Source: Paraburkholderia sp. (GTDB lineage Bacteria; Pseudomonadota; Gammaproteobacteria; Burkholderiales; Burkholderiaceae). From it: a stretch of DNA of 64,000 nt. Under the pieces are notes generated by a model. That model ran no database searches. It saw only the letters and a program-made list of their open reading frames with translations, and was not told the DNA's origin. Each line of letters starts with the position of its first letter. Positions within the stretch are counted from its first letter, which is position 1. Positions 43,655 to 52,146 of the stretch are shown piece after piece. The DNA lies in the NCBI RefSeq assembly GCF_028283785.1, contig NZ_JAPWKB010000005.1, positions 310,001-374,000 of the forward strand, given 5' to 3'. The position numbers and the translations under genes were made by a program.

Positions 43655-43874
43655 GATGGCGTGTCTCCTTGCGACGTCCGCGTACGCGTCGACGTCACGC
43701 TCTTTCTGAATGTCTGAACGATTGAGGCGAGTATAAAGAGCGAAGCCCTTCTGCCTGCTTTCGGCGGGAACGGCTTTTGATGCAGGTTTACCACTATCGG
43801 CCGCGCGGGTTCGCGGGCCCGATCGGCTAAGATACGGGCCGCCAGTCATTTACCGAACCAACGGAGTATTTTCA

Positions 43875-44207
43875 GTGATTCAACCGACCACCGTATTCAA
43901 GGACAACCTCGCCCAACTGCCCGCCATCGACGGTATCGCGCGTATCGATCTGGTCGACGGCAGCGGCAACGTGGTGGCCAGCATCGAAAACCAGCCGGGC
44001 AAGCAAGGCTCGGTGGCGGTCTACCACTATCTGCAACAGGCATTCGGCACGCTCGACGCCAACGCGGCCGAACACGGCCTCGCGGTCTTCGCGGAGCACA
44101 CCGCCGACGCCCGCAACCGTCCCGGCGCACACCCGAACGTCGATCGTCTGCTGGCGATCGTCGACGGCAGCGCCGCGCTGCGCATCGACGTCGTCAAGGC
44201 GGCGTAA
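43875..44207 (+). CDS. DUF2322 family protein
   Basis: A 110-residue soluble protein beginning at GTG 43875, 13 bases after GGAG. The whole length looks like DUF2322: VFKDNLAQLPAIDGIARIDLVDGSGNVVASIENQPGKQGSVAVYHYL and FAEHTADARNRPGAHPNVDRLLAIV. No function is established for the family. It lies upstream of a chemoreceptor gene on the same strand, 136 bases away, and divergent from the NMT1-like binding protein gene. Confidence 0.8.
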   Translation: MIQPTTVFKDNLAQLPAIDGIARIDLVDGSGNVVASIENQPGKQGSVAVYHYLQQAFGTLDANAAEHGLAVFAEHTADARNRPGAHPNVDRLLAIVDGSAALRIDVVKAA

Positions 44208-44343
44208 CGCATTTTCGACGCTGTGCGACCCGTGCCGCGTCATTGCGTCACACGGGTAAACGCTCACGCATGCCGTTAAAGCGACAGTCTGTTCGTCAGG
44301 CTGAACACCGCATCTATAACGCCATGCTTCGGAGCTAAAGCAC

Positions 44344-45894
44344 ATGAGTCTGTCTATCAAAGGTCGCGTCGGATTGACGTCGGGTCTGCTCGCAATCATG
44401 TTGATCGGGATCGGTGGTCTCGGTTTGTACGGAATGAGCGAGTCCAACGATGCGTTTCACATCACGTACGCGAACCAGATGCCGGCGACCCGCCATATCG
44501 GCGACGCGGCGCTGTTCGAAGCGCGCGAGATCATCGCGCTGAACAGCGGCGCGGACGCCGCCGCGAATCAGGTGGACGCGATCGTCGAGTCCGGTCTTGC
44601 GCTGCGCAAGCAGTCGGACGACGCGTGGCAGAAGTTCATGGCCATTCCGAAGTCCACGGAATCGAAAGCGCTTGCCGACGCCACCCAGGTCAAGCGTCTC
44701 GCGCTGCAAAATGCGCTGGATCGCGGCTATGCGGCCGTCCGTGCGCAAGACGCCTCAAAGAGCGCCGGCTCCATCAAGGAAGTGACCTCCGGCTTCAACG
44801 ACCTGATCGCGTCCGACACCGACCTGACCACCTTCCTGTCGGGCAAGGCGACCAAAGGCTACGGCAGGGCCATCTCCACGTTCGAAACCGTGCGCACGCT
44901 GAGCGTGCTGGCGCTGCTGGCCGGCGTCGCGCTCGCGGTGTATGCGTGGATTTCGCTGGGCCGCGCGATCGGCCTGCCGCTGGAAGCGGCGCTTCGTCAC
45001 TTCGATGCGATCGCCGGTGGCGATCTGCGCACGCGCGTCGAGGTCATCCGCGACGATGAAATGGGTCAGTTGATGCAGGGTCTCGCGCAAATGCAGGCGA
45101 GCCTGACGGGTACCGTCACCACCGTGCGTACCGGTTGCGAGTCGATTGCGATGGCCACGCAGCAGATTGCGGCGGGCAACGTCGATCTGTCGTCGCGCAC
45201 CGAAGCGCAGGCATCCGCGATCCAGCAAACCGCCGCGAGCATGGAAGAGCTGACGGGCACGGTCAAACAGAACGCCGACAACGCGAAAGAAGCGAGCGCG
45301 CTCGCGAAGAAAGCATCGACGATTGCGAGCAAGGGCAATTCGGTCGTGTCGGAAGTGGTCGGCACGATGGGCGACATCAACCGCAGTTCGCTGAAGATCG
45401 CCGACATCATCTCGACGATCGAGGGCATCGCGTTCCAGACCAATATCCTCGCGCTGAATGCAGCGGTCGAAGCGGCACGCGCCGGCGAAGACGGACGCGG
45501 TTTCGCGGTGGTTGCGGGCGAAGTGCGCAGCCTGGCGCAACGTTCGTCGGCGGCGGCCAAGGAGATCAAGGCACTGATCGAGAACTCGGTCGAGCGCGTG
45601 CAGTCAGGTACGGCGCTGGTGGACGAAGCCGGTCGCACCATGAGCGAGATCATGTCGGCGGTGCAGCGCGTGACGGACATCATGGGCGAAATCGCGGCGG
45701 CGTCGTCGGAACAGAGCGGCGGTATCGATCAGGTCGCGCTGGCGGTGTCGCAAATGGACGAGACCACCCAGCAGAATGCGGCGCTGGTCGAGGAAGCGGC
45801 CGCTGCGGCGCAATCGCTGAAGGATCAGACGGGCACGCTGCGCGAGGCGGTCGCGATTTTCCAGACACATGGGATGGAGTTGCGTGCCGCTTGA
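44344..45894 (+). CDS. Methyl-accepting chemotaxis protein
   Basis: A 516-residue receptor. First membrane helix at about 11-31 ([21 protein letters not shown]), a periplasmic four-helix-bundle domain to about 185, second helix ([21 protein letters not shown]), HAMP domain ([25 protein letters not shown]), and the signalling coiled coil with the conserved hairpin tip [47 protein letters not shown]. Glutamine/glutamate methylation sites flank the tip ([23 protein letters not shown]). The ligand is unknown. The C-terminus ends [13 protein letters not shown] with no pentapeptide for receptor-methylase binding. Confidence 0.95.
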   Translation: MSLSIKGRVGLTSGLLAIMLIGIGGLGLYGMSESNDAFHITYANQMPATRHIGDAALFEAREIIALNSGADAAANQVDAIVESGLALRKQSDDAWQKFMAIPKSTESKALADATQVKRLALQNALDRGYAAVRAQDASKSAGSIKEVTSGFNDLIASDTDLTTFLSGKATKGYGRAISTFETVRTLSVLALLAGVALAVYAWISLGRAIGLPLEAALRHFDAIAGGDLRTRVEVIRDDEMGQLMQGLAQMQASLTGTVTTVRTGCESIAMATQQIAAGNVDLSSRTEAQASAIQQTAASMEELTGTVKQNADNAKEASALAKKASTIASKGNSVVSEVVGTMGDINRSSLKIADIISTIEGIAFQTNILALNAAVEAARAGEDGRGFAVVAGEVRSLAQRSSAAAKEIKALIENSVERVQSGTALVDEAGRTMSEIMSAVQRVTDIMGEIAAASSEQSGGIDQVALAVSQMDETTQQNAALVEEAAAAAQSLKDQTGTLREAVAIFQTHGMELRAA

Positions 45895-45998
45895 TTCTTT
45901 GGGGTGGTCGAGTGGCGCGTTGGTAGGTTGAGACAGAGGATTGCGCGGCGTGGGGTATGCGGTTAGGTCAATTATTTAGCGCTGAGCGTTTGGTGCAA

Positions 45999-47192
45999 TC
46001 ACTCCCGACGCTCACGCACGCGCCGCGCAATCACCAGCGAAACCCAGCAAAACACCGCACTGACCACCCCGACCACACCGCCAAAACTACCCACCCAAGG
46101 CAGCCCGAATTCGTGCGCGATGTAATTGCCAAGCAACGCGCCCGCACCGATGCCGACGTTATAGAGCCCCGAGAAAAGCGACACGGCAAGATCCGTCGCG
46201 TCGGGCGCGAGCTCCAGTACCTGCGCCTGCATCGCAAGCCCGAAGGAAATAATCAGTCCACCCCACAGCAGAACATGCACGGACAGTGTGCCGATCGTCA
46301 ACGCGAACGGAAAAAGCAGGAGCAGGCACGCGGCCACCAGGGTCACGGCACCCAACACGAACTGACGCGGTTGCCTTGGGTATAGACGATGGAAGCAGAT
46401 CGCAGCCGGTACGCCGGCCACACCGAACAGAACTAGCAGATACGTGATGCGGCCGTTGCTCGCATGATTCACGAGATGGACGAACGGTTCGAAGTACGTG
46501 TAGACGGAAAAATGAGCCGTCACCGTGAGCACCGTCACCGCGTAGAACACCATCAGCATCGGCGTTTTCAGCAATCCAGGCAGACTCCGCAATGAACCCG
46601 CGCGCATGCTCGGCAGTTCCGGAAGCGTCACCCACAACGCGGCCATCACCACTGCCGCCGCACATCCGATGATCTGAAACGTCGTGCGCCATCCCAACGC
46701 TTCGCCGATCACCCGGCCGATCGGGATGCCCGCCACCATCGCAATCGATGTTCCGATGGACAGGAAACCCAGCGCACGACTCTTGTCGTCGGCGGGAACG
46801 AGGCGCACCACCATCGACACGGAAATGGACCAGAAAACCGCGTGCGCAAACGCAATTCCGATCCGCCCGATCATCAGGATCGTGAAGTTGGGCGCGACAC
46901 CCGTGACGATATGGCTGACGATGAAAAGCGCGAACACCTGCATCATCAGCTTGCGCCGCTCGACGTTGCGCACGAGCAGCGTCAGCGGCATCGAAGCGAC
47001 AGCGACGGTCCACGCATAGATGGTCAGCATCAAACCGACGTCGGTCGGTTCCATGTCGAGACTGGTGCCGATGGACGTCAGCAGGCCGACCGGAACGAAC
47101 TCCGTCGTATTGAATACGAATGCCGCAAACGTCAGTGCGAGTACGCCCCACCAGGGCCGCTTGAAATAGGCGAAATCGTGGGTCGCCATCAT
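45999..47192 (-). CDS. sotB: MFS sugar efflux transporter
   Basis: A 397-residue, 12-helix carrier of the drug:proton antiporter DHA1 type. Long stretches match E. coli SotB in arrangement: AAFVFNTTEFVPVGLLTSIG, MLTIYAWTVAVASMPLTLL, VERRKLMMQVFALFIVSHI, IGRIGIAFAHAVFWSISVSMVVRLVPA and LELAPDATDLAVSLFSGLYNVGIGAGALLGN. SotB exports arabinose and other sugars or glucose analogues. An ATG at 47189 is also possible. It is monocistronic. The start-proximal 230 bases (47193-47422) hold the promoter and the 3' flank of the HIBADH-like gene. Confidence 0.9.
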   Translation of the reverse strand: MMATHDFAYFKRPWWGVLALTFAAFVFNTTEFVPVGLLTSIGTSLDMEPTDVGLMLTIYAWTVAVASMPLTLLVRNVERRKLMMQVFALFIVSHIVTGVAPNFTILMIGRIGIAFAHAVFWSISVSMVVRLVPADDKSRALGFLSIGTSIAMVAGIPIGRVIGEALGWRTTFQIIGCAAAVVMAALWVTLPELPSMRAGSLRSLPGLLKTPMLMVFYAVTVLTVTAHFSVYTYFEPFVHLVNHASNGRITYLLVLFGVAGVPAAICFHRLYPRQPRQFVLGAVTLVAACLLLLFPFALTIGTLSVHVLLWGGLIISFGLAMQAQVLELAPDATDLAVSLFSGLYNVGIGAGALLGNYIAHEFGLPWVGSFGGVVGVVSAVFCWVSLVIARRVRERRE

Positions 47193-47422
47193 GTGCTCGA
47201 ATGGCGCGCTGGCAGCACGGATGATGCGTGGGGACGTAACGCGTGATATCGCACCGCTGGTGCGTCAGATGGGACGTTCATGTGTCGTTCGATGAGATGT
47301 CGTGCAAGGCCGGCCGTCTGCCTGCGTGGCGTGTCCGGCTCGTTGCAAGCATACACATCTCGTGGCCCGGACGAATCTCAGCGACACATTTGCCGCGAAC
47401 CGGGCCTCGAACGATCCACGTA

Positions 47423-48301
47423 CTAAGACGAGCCGACCGCCGCTTGCGCGCCCATGCTCGGGTCGATCGTCAGCGCCGCCATTGCCGACCAGTCCCGATC
47501 GCCCATCCCCGCTGCGACGGTTGCCGCCATCCGGTCGTGTACGGCCGCGAGCATTGGCAGCAAACGGCCCGCCTGTTCGGATGCTTCGGACGCGAGCCGC
47601 AGATCCTTCAGGCCGAGTGACGCCTTGAAACCGGGCTCGTAGTGGCCGGCGGCGATATTCGCCGAGTAAACCTGATACGAGCGGCTGCCGAACAGCGTGT
47701 TCAGGATCAGATCGAAAAACTGCTCGCGCGGCAGTCCATTGGCTTCGGTCAGTACCACCGCTTCCGCCATCGCCTCGATCGCCATCGTGATCATCATGTT
47801 GCAGGCGATCTTCGCGGCATTCGCGGCCTGCGCATCGGCACCCATGTCCCAGACACGCTTGCCGATCACATCGAGCAGCGGCCGGACCTTCTCCACCACG
47901 TGCGGTGCGCCGCCTGCCAGCACGTTGAGTTCGCCTTTCGCGGCCACGTCGGGTCGGCCGAGCACGGGCGCGGACACGTAGTCGATTCCCGCTGCGTCGT
48001 GCGTCGCGGCGAGTTCGCGTGCGAAGGCCACGGATATCGTCGATGTGACGACATGCACGAGGCCGGGTCTCGCCTGCTTTAGCACGCCGGGTTCAAGCAG
48101 TGTCGAACGGATCACGCTGTCGTCCGGCAGCATCGTGAACACGACGTCGCTCTGGAATGCGTCGACGGGCGATGCCACCATCGTCACGCCGTCAACCGCT
48201 CCACCCGAACGGTTCCATGCGTTGACGCGATGTCCTGCCTGCGCGAGATTCGTCGCCATTGCCCGGCCCATTGCGCCGAGCCCGATTACGCCGATATCCA
48301 T
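47423..48301 (-). CDS. NAD(P)-dependent beta-hydroxyacid dehydrogenase (HIBADH-like)
   Basis: The 292-residue enzyme has an N-terminal Rossmann fold with GVIGLGAMGRAMATNLAQAGH, the substrate loop serine/threonine region SAPVLGRPDVAAKGELNVLAGG, and the catalytic lysine in AANAAKIACNMMI. These are features of 3-hydroxyisobutyrate dehydrogenase and tartronate semialdehyde reductase relatives. It is the last gene of a four-gene minus-strand operon with hydrolase, EthD-like and SDR genes. The substrate is not known, but a beta-hydroxy acid made by the neighbouring enzymes is likely. Confidence 0.9.
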   Translation of the reverse strand: MDIGVIGLGAMGRAMATNLAQAGHRVNAWNRSGGAVDGVTMVASPVDAFQSDVVFTMLPDDSVIRSTLLEPGVLKQARPGLVHVVTSTISVAFARELAATHDAAGIDYVSAPVLGRPDVAAKGELNVLAGGAPHVVEKVRPLLDVIGKRVWDMGADAQAANAAKIACNMMITMAIEAMAEAVVLTEANGLPREQFFDLILNTLFGSRSYQVYSANIAAGHYEPGFKASLGLKDLRLASEASEQAGRLLPMLAAVHDRMAATVAAGMGDRDWSAMAALTIDPSMGAQAAVGSS

Positions 48302-48332
48302 TGTTACCTCCTTCCCGAGTGTCGATTCAATG

Positions 48333-49352
48333 TCAGCGTGCGGCGCCGTCGCGCGGCAATTCCGTCTTCGACGTCAACCATGCGAGTACCGGTGCGAGTG
48401 CGTCGTCGGAGTTCTTTTCATAGATCAGGCCGTGCCCATTGCCACGCACGCCGTGATCCGCGAGATCCATCAATTCGGCCGATGCGCCGCACCCGTTGAG
48501 GAACGCGGCGGTCGGCGGACTGGCGGCAGCGAACGCCGATGCCTCGGCGGTCACGATCAGGATCGGCAAATCGGCGAGCGCGGGCAACGCGTACGAGCCG
48601 GGTTGCGCGAGCCGCACGGCGTCGGGATCGCGTGCCGGTGGTTCGAATCGCAACGGCGCGGCCGTCGGGCCCCATCGCATCGCCCCGATGTTCGGAATCT
48701 CGGCAAATGGCGGCCCCATCGGTTCGATCGCCGCGATTGCCTTGACGAGATCCGGCCGACGGTCGGCGACGAGCCAGCCGTCCGGTCCCGACGCGGAATG
48801 CGTGATGAGAATGGCCGGCCCGATGCGATCGAGCAGCGCCGCCGTGCGGTCCGCGTCCATGGTCTCGGATGCTTCGAGATCGGCGGGCAGCGGTCCGTAG
48901 CCGGCAATAAACGCATCCATTTCCGCTTCGTCATCCGATGCGAACGGCCATTGGGTATGACGTGGATCGTCGCCGGGGAAGTAAATCTGGCGTCCGCCTT
49001 CGTACGAGAACGGCGGTCCCATGCTGCCCAGGGTGTCGATGTGATACGGCGAGCGGCCATGTCCGGGCCGGTCGATCACGAGCACGGCATAGCCCGCTTC
49101 GACCAGCCGTTGCGCCCAGCCGGGTCGTCCGTCCGGCGTGTCGAACCACTCGGTGCCCTGGAAACCGCCGCCGTGCATCAGCACGACCGGCCATTCTCGC
49201 GTGATCTGTTCCGGCGCTTCCCATTCCACGTACATCGGTCCACGTTGATAAGTCTTGTCGCCGATCGCGACGCGCTCGCCCGGAATCCAGAAGTGACCGC
49301 GCCGGATCGTGCGCGACGGGGCCGTTGTCCACGGAGCAAAAGTTTGAGTCAT
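48333..49352 (-). CDS. Alpha/beta hydrolase
   Basis: The protein has 339 residues from the ATG at 49352. The alpha/beta-hydrolase core: oxyanion strand WPVVLMHGGGFQGTEWF, AQRLVEAGYAVLVIDRPGHGRSPYH, nucleophile elbow ILITHSASGPDGWLVADRRP (His-Ser-Ala-Ser-Gly), and a late acid/histidine region with LMDLADHGVRGNGHGLIYEKNSDD. There is no signal peptide. It is separated by 31 bases from the HIBADH-like gene and 13 from the EthD-like gene. The ester or lactone substrate is unknown. Confidence 0.88.
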   Translation of the reverse strand: MTQTFAPWTTAPSRTIRRGHFWIPGERVAIGDKTYQRGPMYVEWEAPEQITREWPVVLMHGGGFQGTEWFDTPDGRPGWAQRLVEAGYAVLVIDRPGHGRSPYHIDTLGSMGPPFSYEGGRQIYFPGDDPRHTQWPFASDDEAEMDAFIAGYGPLPADLEASETMDADRTAALLDRIGPAILITHSASGPDGWLVADRRPDLVKAIAAIEPMGPPFAEIPNIGAMRWGPTAAPLRFEPPARDPDAVRLAQPGSYALPALADLPILIVTAEASAFAAASPPTAAFLNGCGASAELMDLADHGVRGNGHGLIYEKNSDDALAPVLAWLTSKTELPRDGAAR

Positions 49353-49365
49353 CGGAATGTCCTGT

Positions 49366-49686
49366 CTAGAGTGAAACGGCGCGGGTACGACTGGGCGCGA
49401 TGTCGGTGAATCGCGGCACGTCGGCCATGACCGCCGTTGCTTCCGGCGAGTTGAACGCCGCATCGACGGCGGCCTGATCGCGGAACTGGCATTCGCAGAT
49501 AGCCAGCGTTCCCGCTTGTTGGCTGGCGGGGAAAAAGGCGGCGATGCTGTCCAGCCCGTACCGGGCCCAACTCGCCATCACCAGCGGCAGGTGTCGTTCG
49601 ACGTACCAGGTGCGATCGAAACGATCGTGCGGCGATCCGGAATAGGTCACGTAGACCGTGACGGGCGTTGCGATTTCGAGCGTCAT
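49366..49686 (-). CDS. EthD-like dimeric alpha/beta-barrel protein
   Basis: A 106-residue protein starting at ATG 49686 with AGGAG upstream. The family pattern is strand VTVYVTYSGSP, then DRFDRTWYVERHLPLVMASWARYGL with the conserved His of the small ferredoxin-like barrel, and CECQFRDQAAVDAAFNSPEATAVMADVPRF. EthD-type proteins are small accessory or isomerase-like proteins in degradative operons. It is the second gene of the operon with SDR, hydrolase and HIBADH-like genes; exact role unknown. Confidence 0.85.
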   Translation of the reverse strand: MTLEIATPVTVYVTYSGSPHDRFDRTWYVERHLPLVMASWARYGLDSIAAFFPASQQAGTLAICECQFRDQAAVDAAFNSPEATAVMADVPRFTDIAPSRTRAVSL

Positions 49687-49702
49687 ACGTGTCTCCTGAT
49701 GT

Positions 49703-50440
49703 TCAAGCGCCAAACCCGCCGTCGATGGTATGCATTGCACCCGTGATGCCACGCGCGAGCGGCGCGGCCAGATACAGCACGAGACTCGCCACTTCGTCGG
49801 CGGTGCCGTGCCGACGGAGCGCCATCTCGTCGTGCATCTGCTGCGAGAGCGGACCGTCGGCCGGATTCATATCCGTATCGGTCGGGCCGGGCTGCACGAC
49901 GTTGACCGTGATCCCGCGCGGACCGAAATCGCGTGCCAGACCTCTGGCCAGTCCTTGCAACGCCGACTTGCTCATGCCGTATGCGGTGAGGCCGGCAAAC
50001 GGCATCCGGTCGCCATGAACGGATCCGATCGAGATAATCCGGCCGCCATCGGTCATCCGGCGCGCGGCCTCGACCGAGCCGTGATATGCGCCCCGTACGT
50101 TCACGTCGATCAGCCGATCGACGGCATCCGGATCGAGCGTCAGCGGATCGCCGCCGCCGAGAAGCGCCGCGTTATAGACGAACACATCGAGTGCGCCTGC
50201 GTCTCGAATCGACGCGAGCAGTTGCTCTCTATCCGCCGCATCCGCCTGGACAGCAATCGAGCCCGTCTCTGCTGCGAGCGCTTCGGCGGCGTCGCGCGAC
50301 CCGGCATACGTGAAACGGACCCGCGCGCCGACGCCCGCAAACGACCGCACGATCGCAGCGCCGATGCCGCGACTCCCACCTACGACCATCACCGACTTAC
50401 CTCGAAACAAAGCTCCATCCGGCACCGTCATATCGATCAC
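49703..50440 (-). CDS. SDR family oxidoreductase
   Basis: A 245-residue classical short-chain dehydrogenase with MVVGGSRGIGAAIV (TGxxxGIG-type loop), NNAG-equivalent VYNAALLGG, catalytic Ser in IISIGSVHGDRM and YGMSKSAL (Tyr and Lys). NADP use is suggested by the basic residue after strand two. It is the promoter-proximal gene of the operon, divergent from the TetR gene, with one operator 12 bases upstream of its start. Confidence 0.93.
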   Translation of the reverse strand: MIDMTVPDGALFRGKSVMVVGGSRGIGAAIVRSFAGVGARVRFTYAGSRDAAEALAAETGSIAVQADAADREQLLASIRDAGALDVFVYNAALLGGGDPLTLDPDAVDRLIDVNVRGAYHGSVEAARRMTDGGRIISIGSVHGDRMPFAGLTAYGMSKSALQGLARGLARDFGPRGITVNVVQPGPTDTDMNPADGPLSQQMHDEMALRRHGTADEVASLVLYLAAPLARGITGAMHTIDGGFGA

Positions 50441-50452
50441 CTTGAATTAAAG

Positions 50453-50464
50453 TAGTGGTCACTA
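50453..50464. promoter_or_regulatory. TetR-type operator, copy 1
   Basis: TAGTGGTCACTA has arms TAGTG/CACTA that are exact complements around two bases. It is 12 bases upstream of the SDR start codon. The identical sequence recurs at 50500-50511. Confidence 0.7.
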
Positions 50465-50499
50465 TATATTTACGAAAACGACGGCGCAAGGATATTTTA

Positions 50500-50511
50500 T
50501 AGTGGTCACTA
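50500..50511. promoter_or_regulatory. TetR-type operator, copy 2, overlapping the repressor start codon
   Basis: The same 12-mer as at 50453, 47 bases downstream. The GTG start codon of the regulator gene (50502-50504) lies inside it, so repressor bound here would block its own transcription or elongation at the first codon. Confidence 0.7.
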
Positions 50512-51101
50512 ATTTAAATGCCGGGACGAAGCCGGGCCGCGGTCGCCCGCGCGCTTTCGATCCCGAAGCGGCATTGGCCGTTGGTCAGCGGCTGTTTCAC
50601 GCTGCCGGCTACGATGGCGTCGGCTTGAGCGCGCTGACGGATGCGCTGGGCATCAAGCCGCCGAGCTTTTACATGGCGTTCGGCAGCAAGGCGGCGTTCT
50701 TCGAGCGCATTCTGGAGCGCTATGCGCGCACGGTGATTCCGCTCGCAGCGGTATTGCAGCCGGGGCGGCCGCCGGGCGAAGCGCTCGCCGATCTGCTCGA
50801 ACGCGCGGCCCGGACCTATGCACAGGACCCGGAGTGCACGGGCTGCCTCGCGCTGGAGGCGGCGCGTGGCCACGGTGCGAACGAAAGCGCGGTCATCGCG
50901 CGCCGGACCACGGCGGGCAGGCGGGACGAGATTCGGGCGTTTATCGCAGTGACGCATCCGGAACGCGCCGATGTGGTGACGGATCTGATCTCGACCGTGA
51001 TGTCGGGCTTGTCCGCGAGCGCGCGCGAAGGGATGGGCGAAGCGCGGCTAGTCGAGGTCGCTCGCGCGGCGGTGGAGAGTGTGGACGCGCTGCTTCGGTG
51101 A
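50502..51101 (+). CDS. TetR/AcrR family transcriptional regulator
   Basis: A 199-residue regulator starting at GTG 50502; AAGGA lies nine bases upstream and no other in-frame start is near. The N-terminal helix-turn-helix is AALAVGQRLFHAAGYDGVGLSALTDALGIKPPSFYMAFGSKAAFFERIL (about 24-72), of the subgroup with FYMAFGSK. The C-terminal domain includes YAQDPECTGCLALEAARG. Its two operators lie in the 61-bp gap to the divergent SDR operon, which it should repress until an inducer, likely a pathway compound, is present. Confidence 0.92.
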   Translation: MVTNLNAGTKPGRGRPRAFDPEAALAVGQRLFHAAGYDGVGLSALTDALGIKPPSFYMAFGSKAAFFERILERYARTVIPLAAVLQPGRPPGEALADLLERAARTYAQDPECTGCLALEAARGHGANESAVIARRTTAGRRDEIRAFIAVTHPERADVVTDLISTVMSGLSASAREGMGEARLVEVARAAVESVDALLR

Positions 51102-51333
51102 AGGCGGCAGGCGCGTCACGCTGTCGTGGTGCCGATCGTCCGCGTACTGACGTGACGGGTAACACCGGAAACATCTGGTAAGCACTTGTGACTCGAGGGT
51201 CGTGCTCAGGAAATAAGACTGGGCCGGGTCGTCATATCCTGCTTTCACGCAACTTACTCGCCGGACGCGTGGCTTGAACGTCTTTGACGCTCGAGACCTT
51301 AAGAGCCGGTTCACGTCAAGCAAAAGGTCTAGC

Positions 51334-51837
51334 ATGTCCATCCTCAAAATGGCCAGTGCGCGCGTCGCACGACTTATCCTCAAGCCGTCGACGCTGGTGT
51401 CGATCGGCCTTCTGGCCGCTGGCACGGTCGCGAGCGTCGACGCTGCGGCGGCGAGCTTCCAGTGCTCCAAGCATTCGTCGGCATCGGAGAAGATCGTCTG
51501 TAACGACGCGCAACTCTCCGCGCTCGACGATCGCCTCGCTGCCTCTTATCAGCGCGCGAAAGAAGAGAGCACCGATCCGGTCGCGCTCGAAGCCGCTCGC
51601 ACGCATCAATGGCTGTGGCGCCAACACAATTGCACGGACAAAGCGTGCGTGACGGACTGGTATCAACGCCGTATCGCCGAGCTGAACGCCGACTTCCATC
51701 AAGCCACGCAATCGCGTCACGACGCGTTCGAAGCATCGTTGAAGGATCAGCATCTGGAACCGTCGGCTGCCGACGCAGTGCGTCGCATGAAGGACGCATC
51801 GGTCGCATCGACGAAGCCGGTCACGACCGCGCAATAA
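51334..51837 (+). CDS. Secreted LprI-like (DUF1311) protein
   Basis: The protein has 167 residues from ATG 51334. A basic N-terminus and hydrophobic segment (STLVSIGLLAAGTVASVDAAAA) act as an export signal. The mature part begins SFQCSKHSSASEKIVCNDAQLSALDDRLAASYQRA, the LprI/DUF1311 pattern with cysteines at fixed spacing, followed by HQWLWRQHNCTDKACVTDWYQRRIAEL. Two disulfide pairs are likely. LprI of Mycobacterium inhibits lysozyme; most proteobacterial members are untested. An upstream ATG (51274) would add a non-signal leader. It is monocistronic, with a strong terminator about 100 bases downstream. Confidence 0.85.
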   Translation: MSILKMASARVARLILKPSTLVSIGLLAAGTVASVDAAAASFQCSKHSSASEKIVCNDAQLSALDDRLAASYQRAKEESTDPVALEAARTHQWLWRQHNCTDKACVTDWYQRRIAELNADFHQATQSRHDAFEASLKDQHLEPSAADAVRRMKDASVASTKPVTTAQ

Positions 51838-51934
51838 CGTCGTCGCGCCGTCACGGCCGCAGGCCGTGGCGCGTCGAACCAGTGGACGCCAGCCCGGGTC
51901 CACCCCGCATTCCGAGTTCCCTTCGGTTCGCATG

Positions 51935-51983
51935 AAGCCGCCCGCCGGTGTCGAGTTCGACATCGGCGGGCGGCTTTTTTTTT
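51935..51983 (+). terminator. Rho-independent terminator of the LprI-like gene
   Basis: The stem AAGCCGCCCGCCG pairs with CGGCGGGCGGCTT, extended by TGTCG/CGACA, with one mismatch, a short loop and a nine-T run. Confidence 0.9.
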
Positions 51984-52065
51984 GGGCAGTCGCCGGTCAT
52001 TCCACGTGTCGCCGGATGACGTCGCGCGGCGGACGTCATCGCGCTGTCGGCCGAAATCGCGGCCA

Positions 52066-52122
52066 TAAAAAAGGCTCGCCGGCAGCCTCCGGTCCATCTG
52101 GACCGGAAACCGCCGGCGAGCC
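52066..52122 (-). terminator. Terminator of gcd
   Basis: On the minus strand GGCTCGCCGGC (outer stem, 52073-52083 with 52112-52122) encloses a second CCGGTCC/GGACCGG hairpin and is followed by a T-run (AAAAAA at 52067-52072 on the plus strand). It lies directly after the gcd stop. Confidence 0.85.
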
Positions 52123-52146
52123 CTTGGCTTCGCCGGAAACCCGCGA

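Larger units (their letters stand above)
51838..52146. other. 309-bp convergent gap with two terminators
   Basis: This gap lies between the LprI-like gene (plus) and gcd (minus). It contains a terminator for each strand at 51935-51983 and 52066-52122. No gene is seen. Confidence 0.8.
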
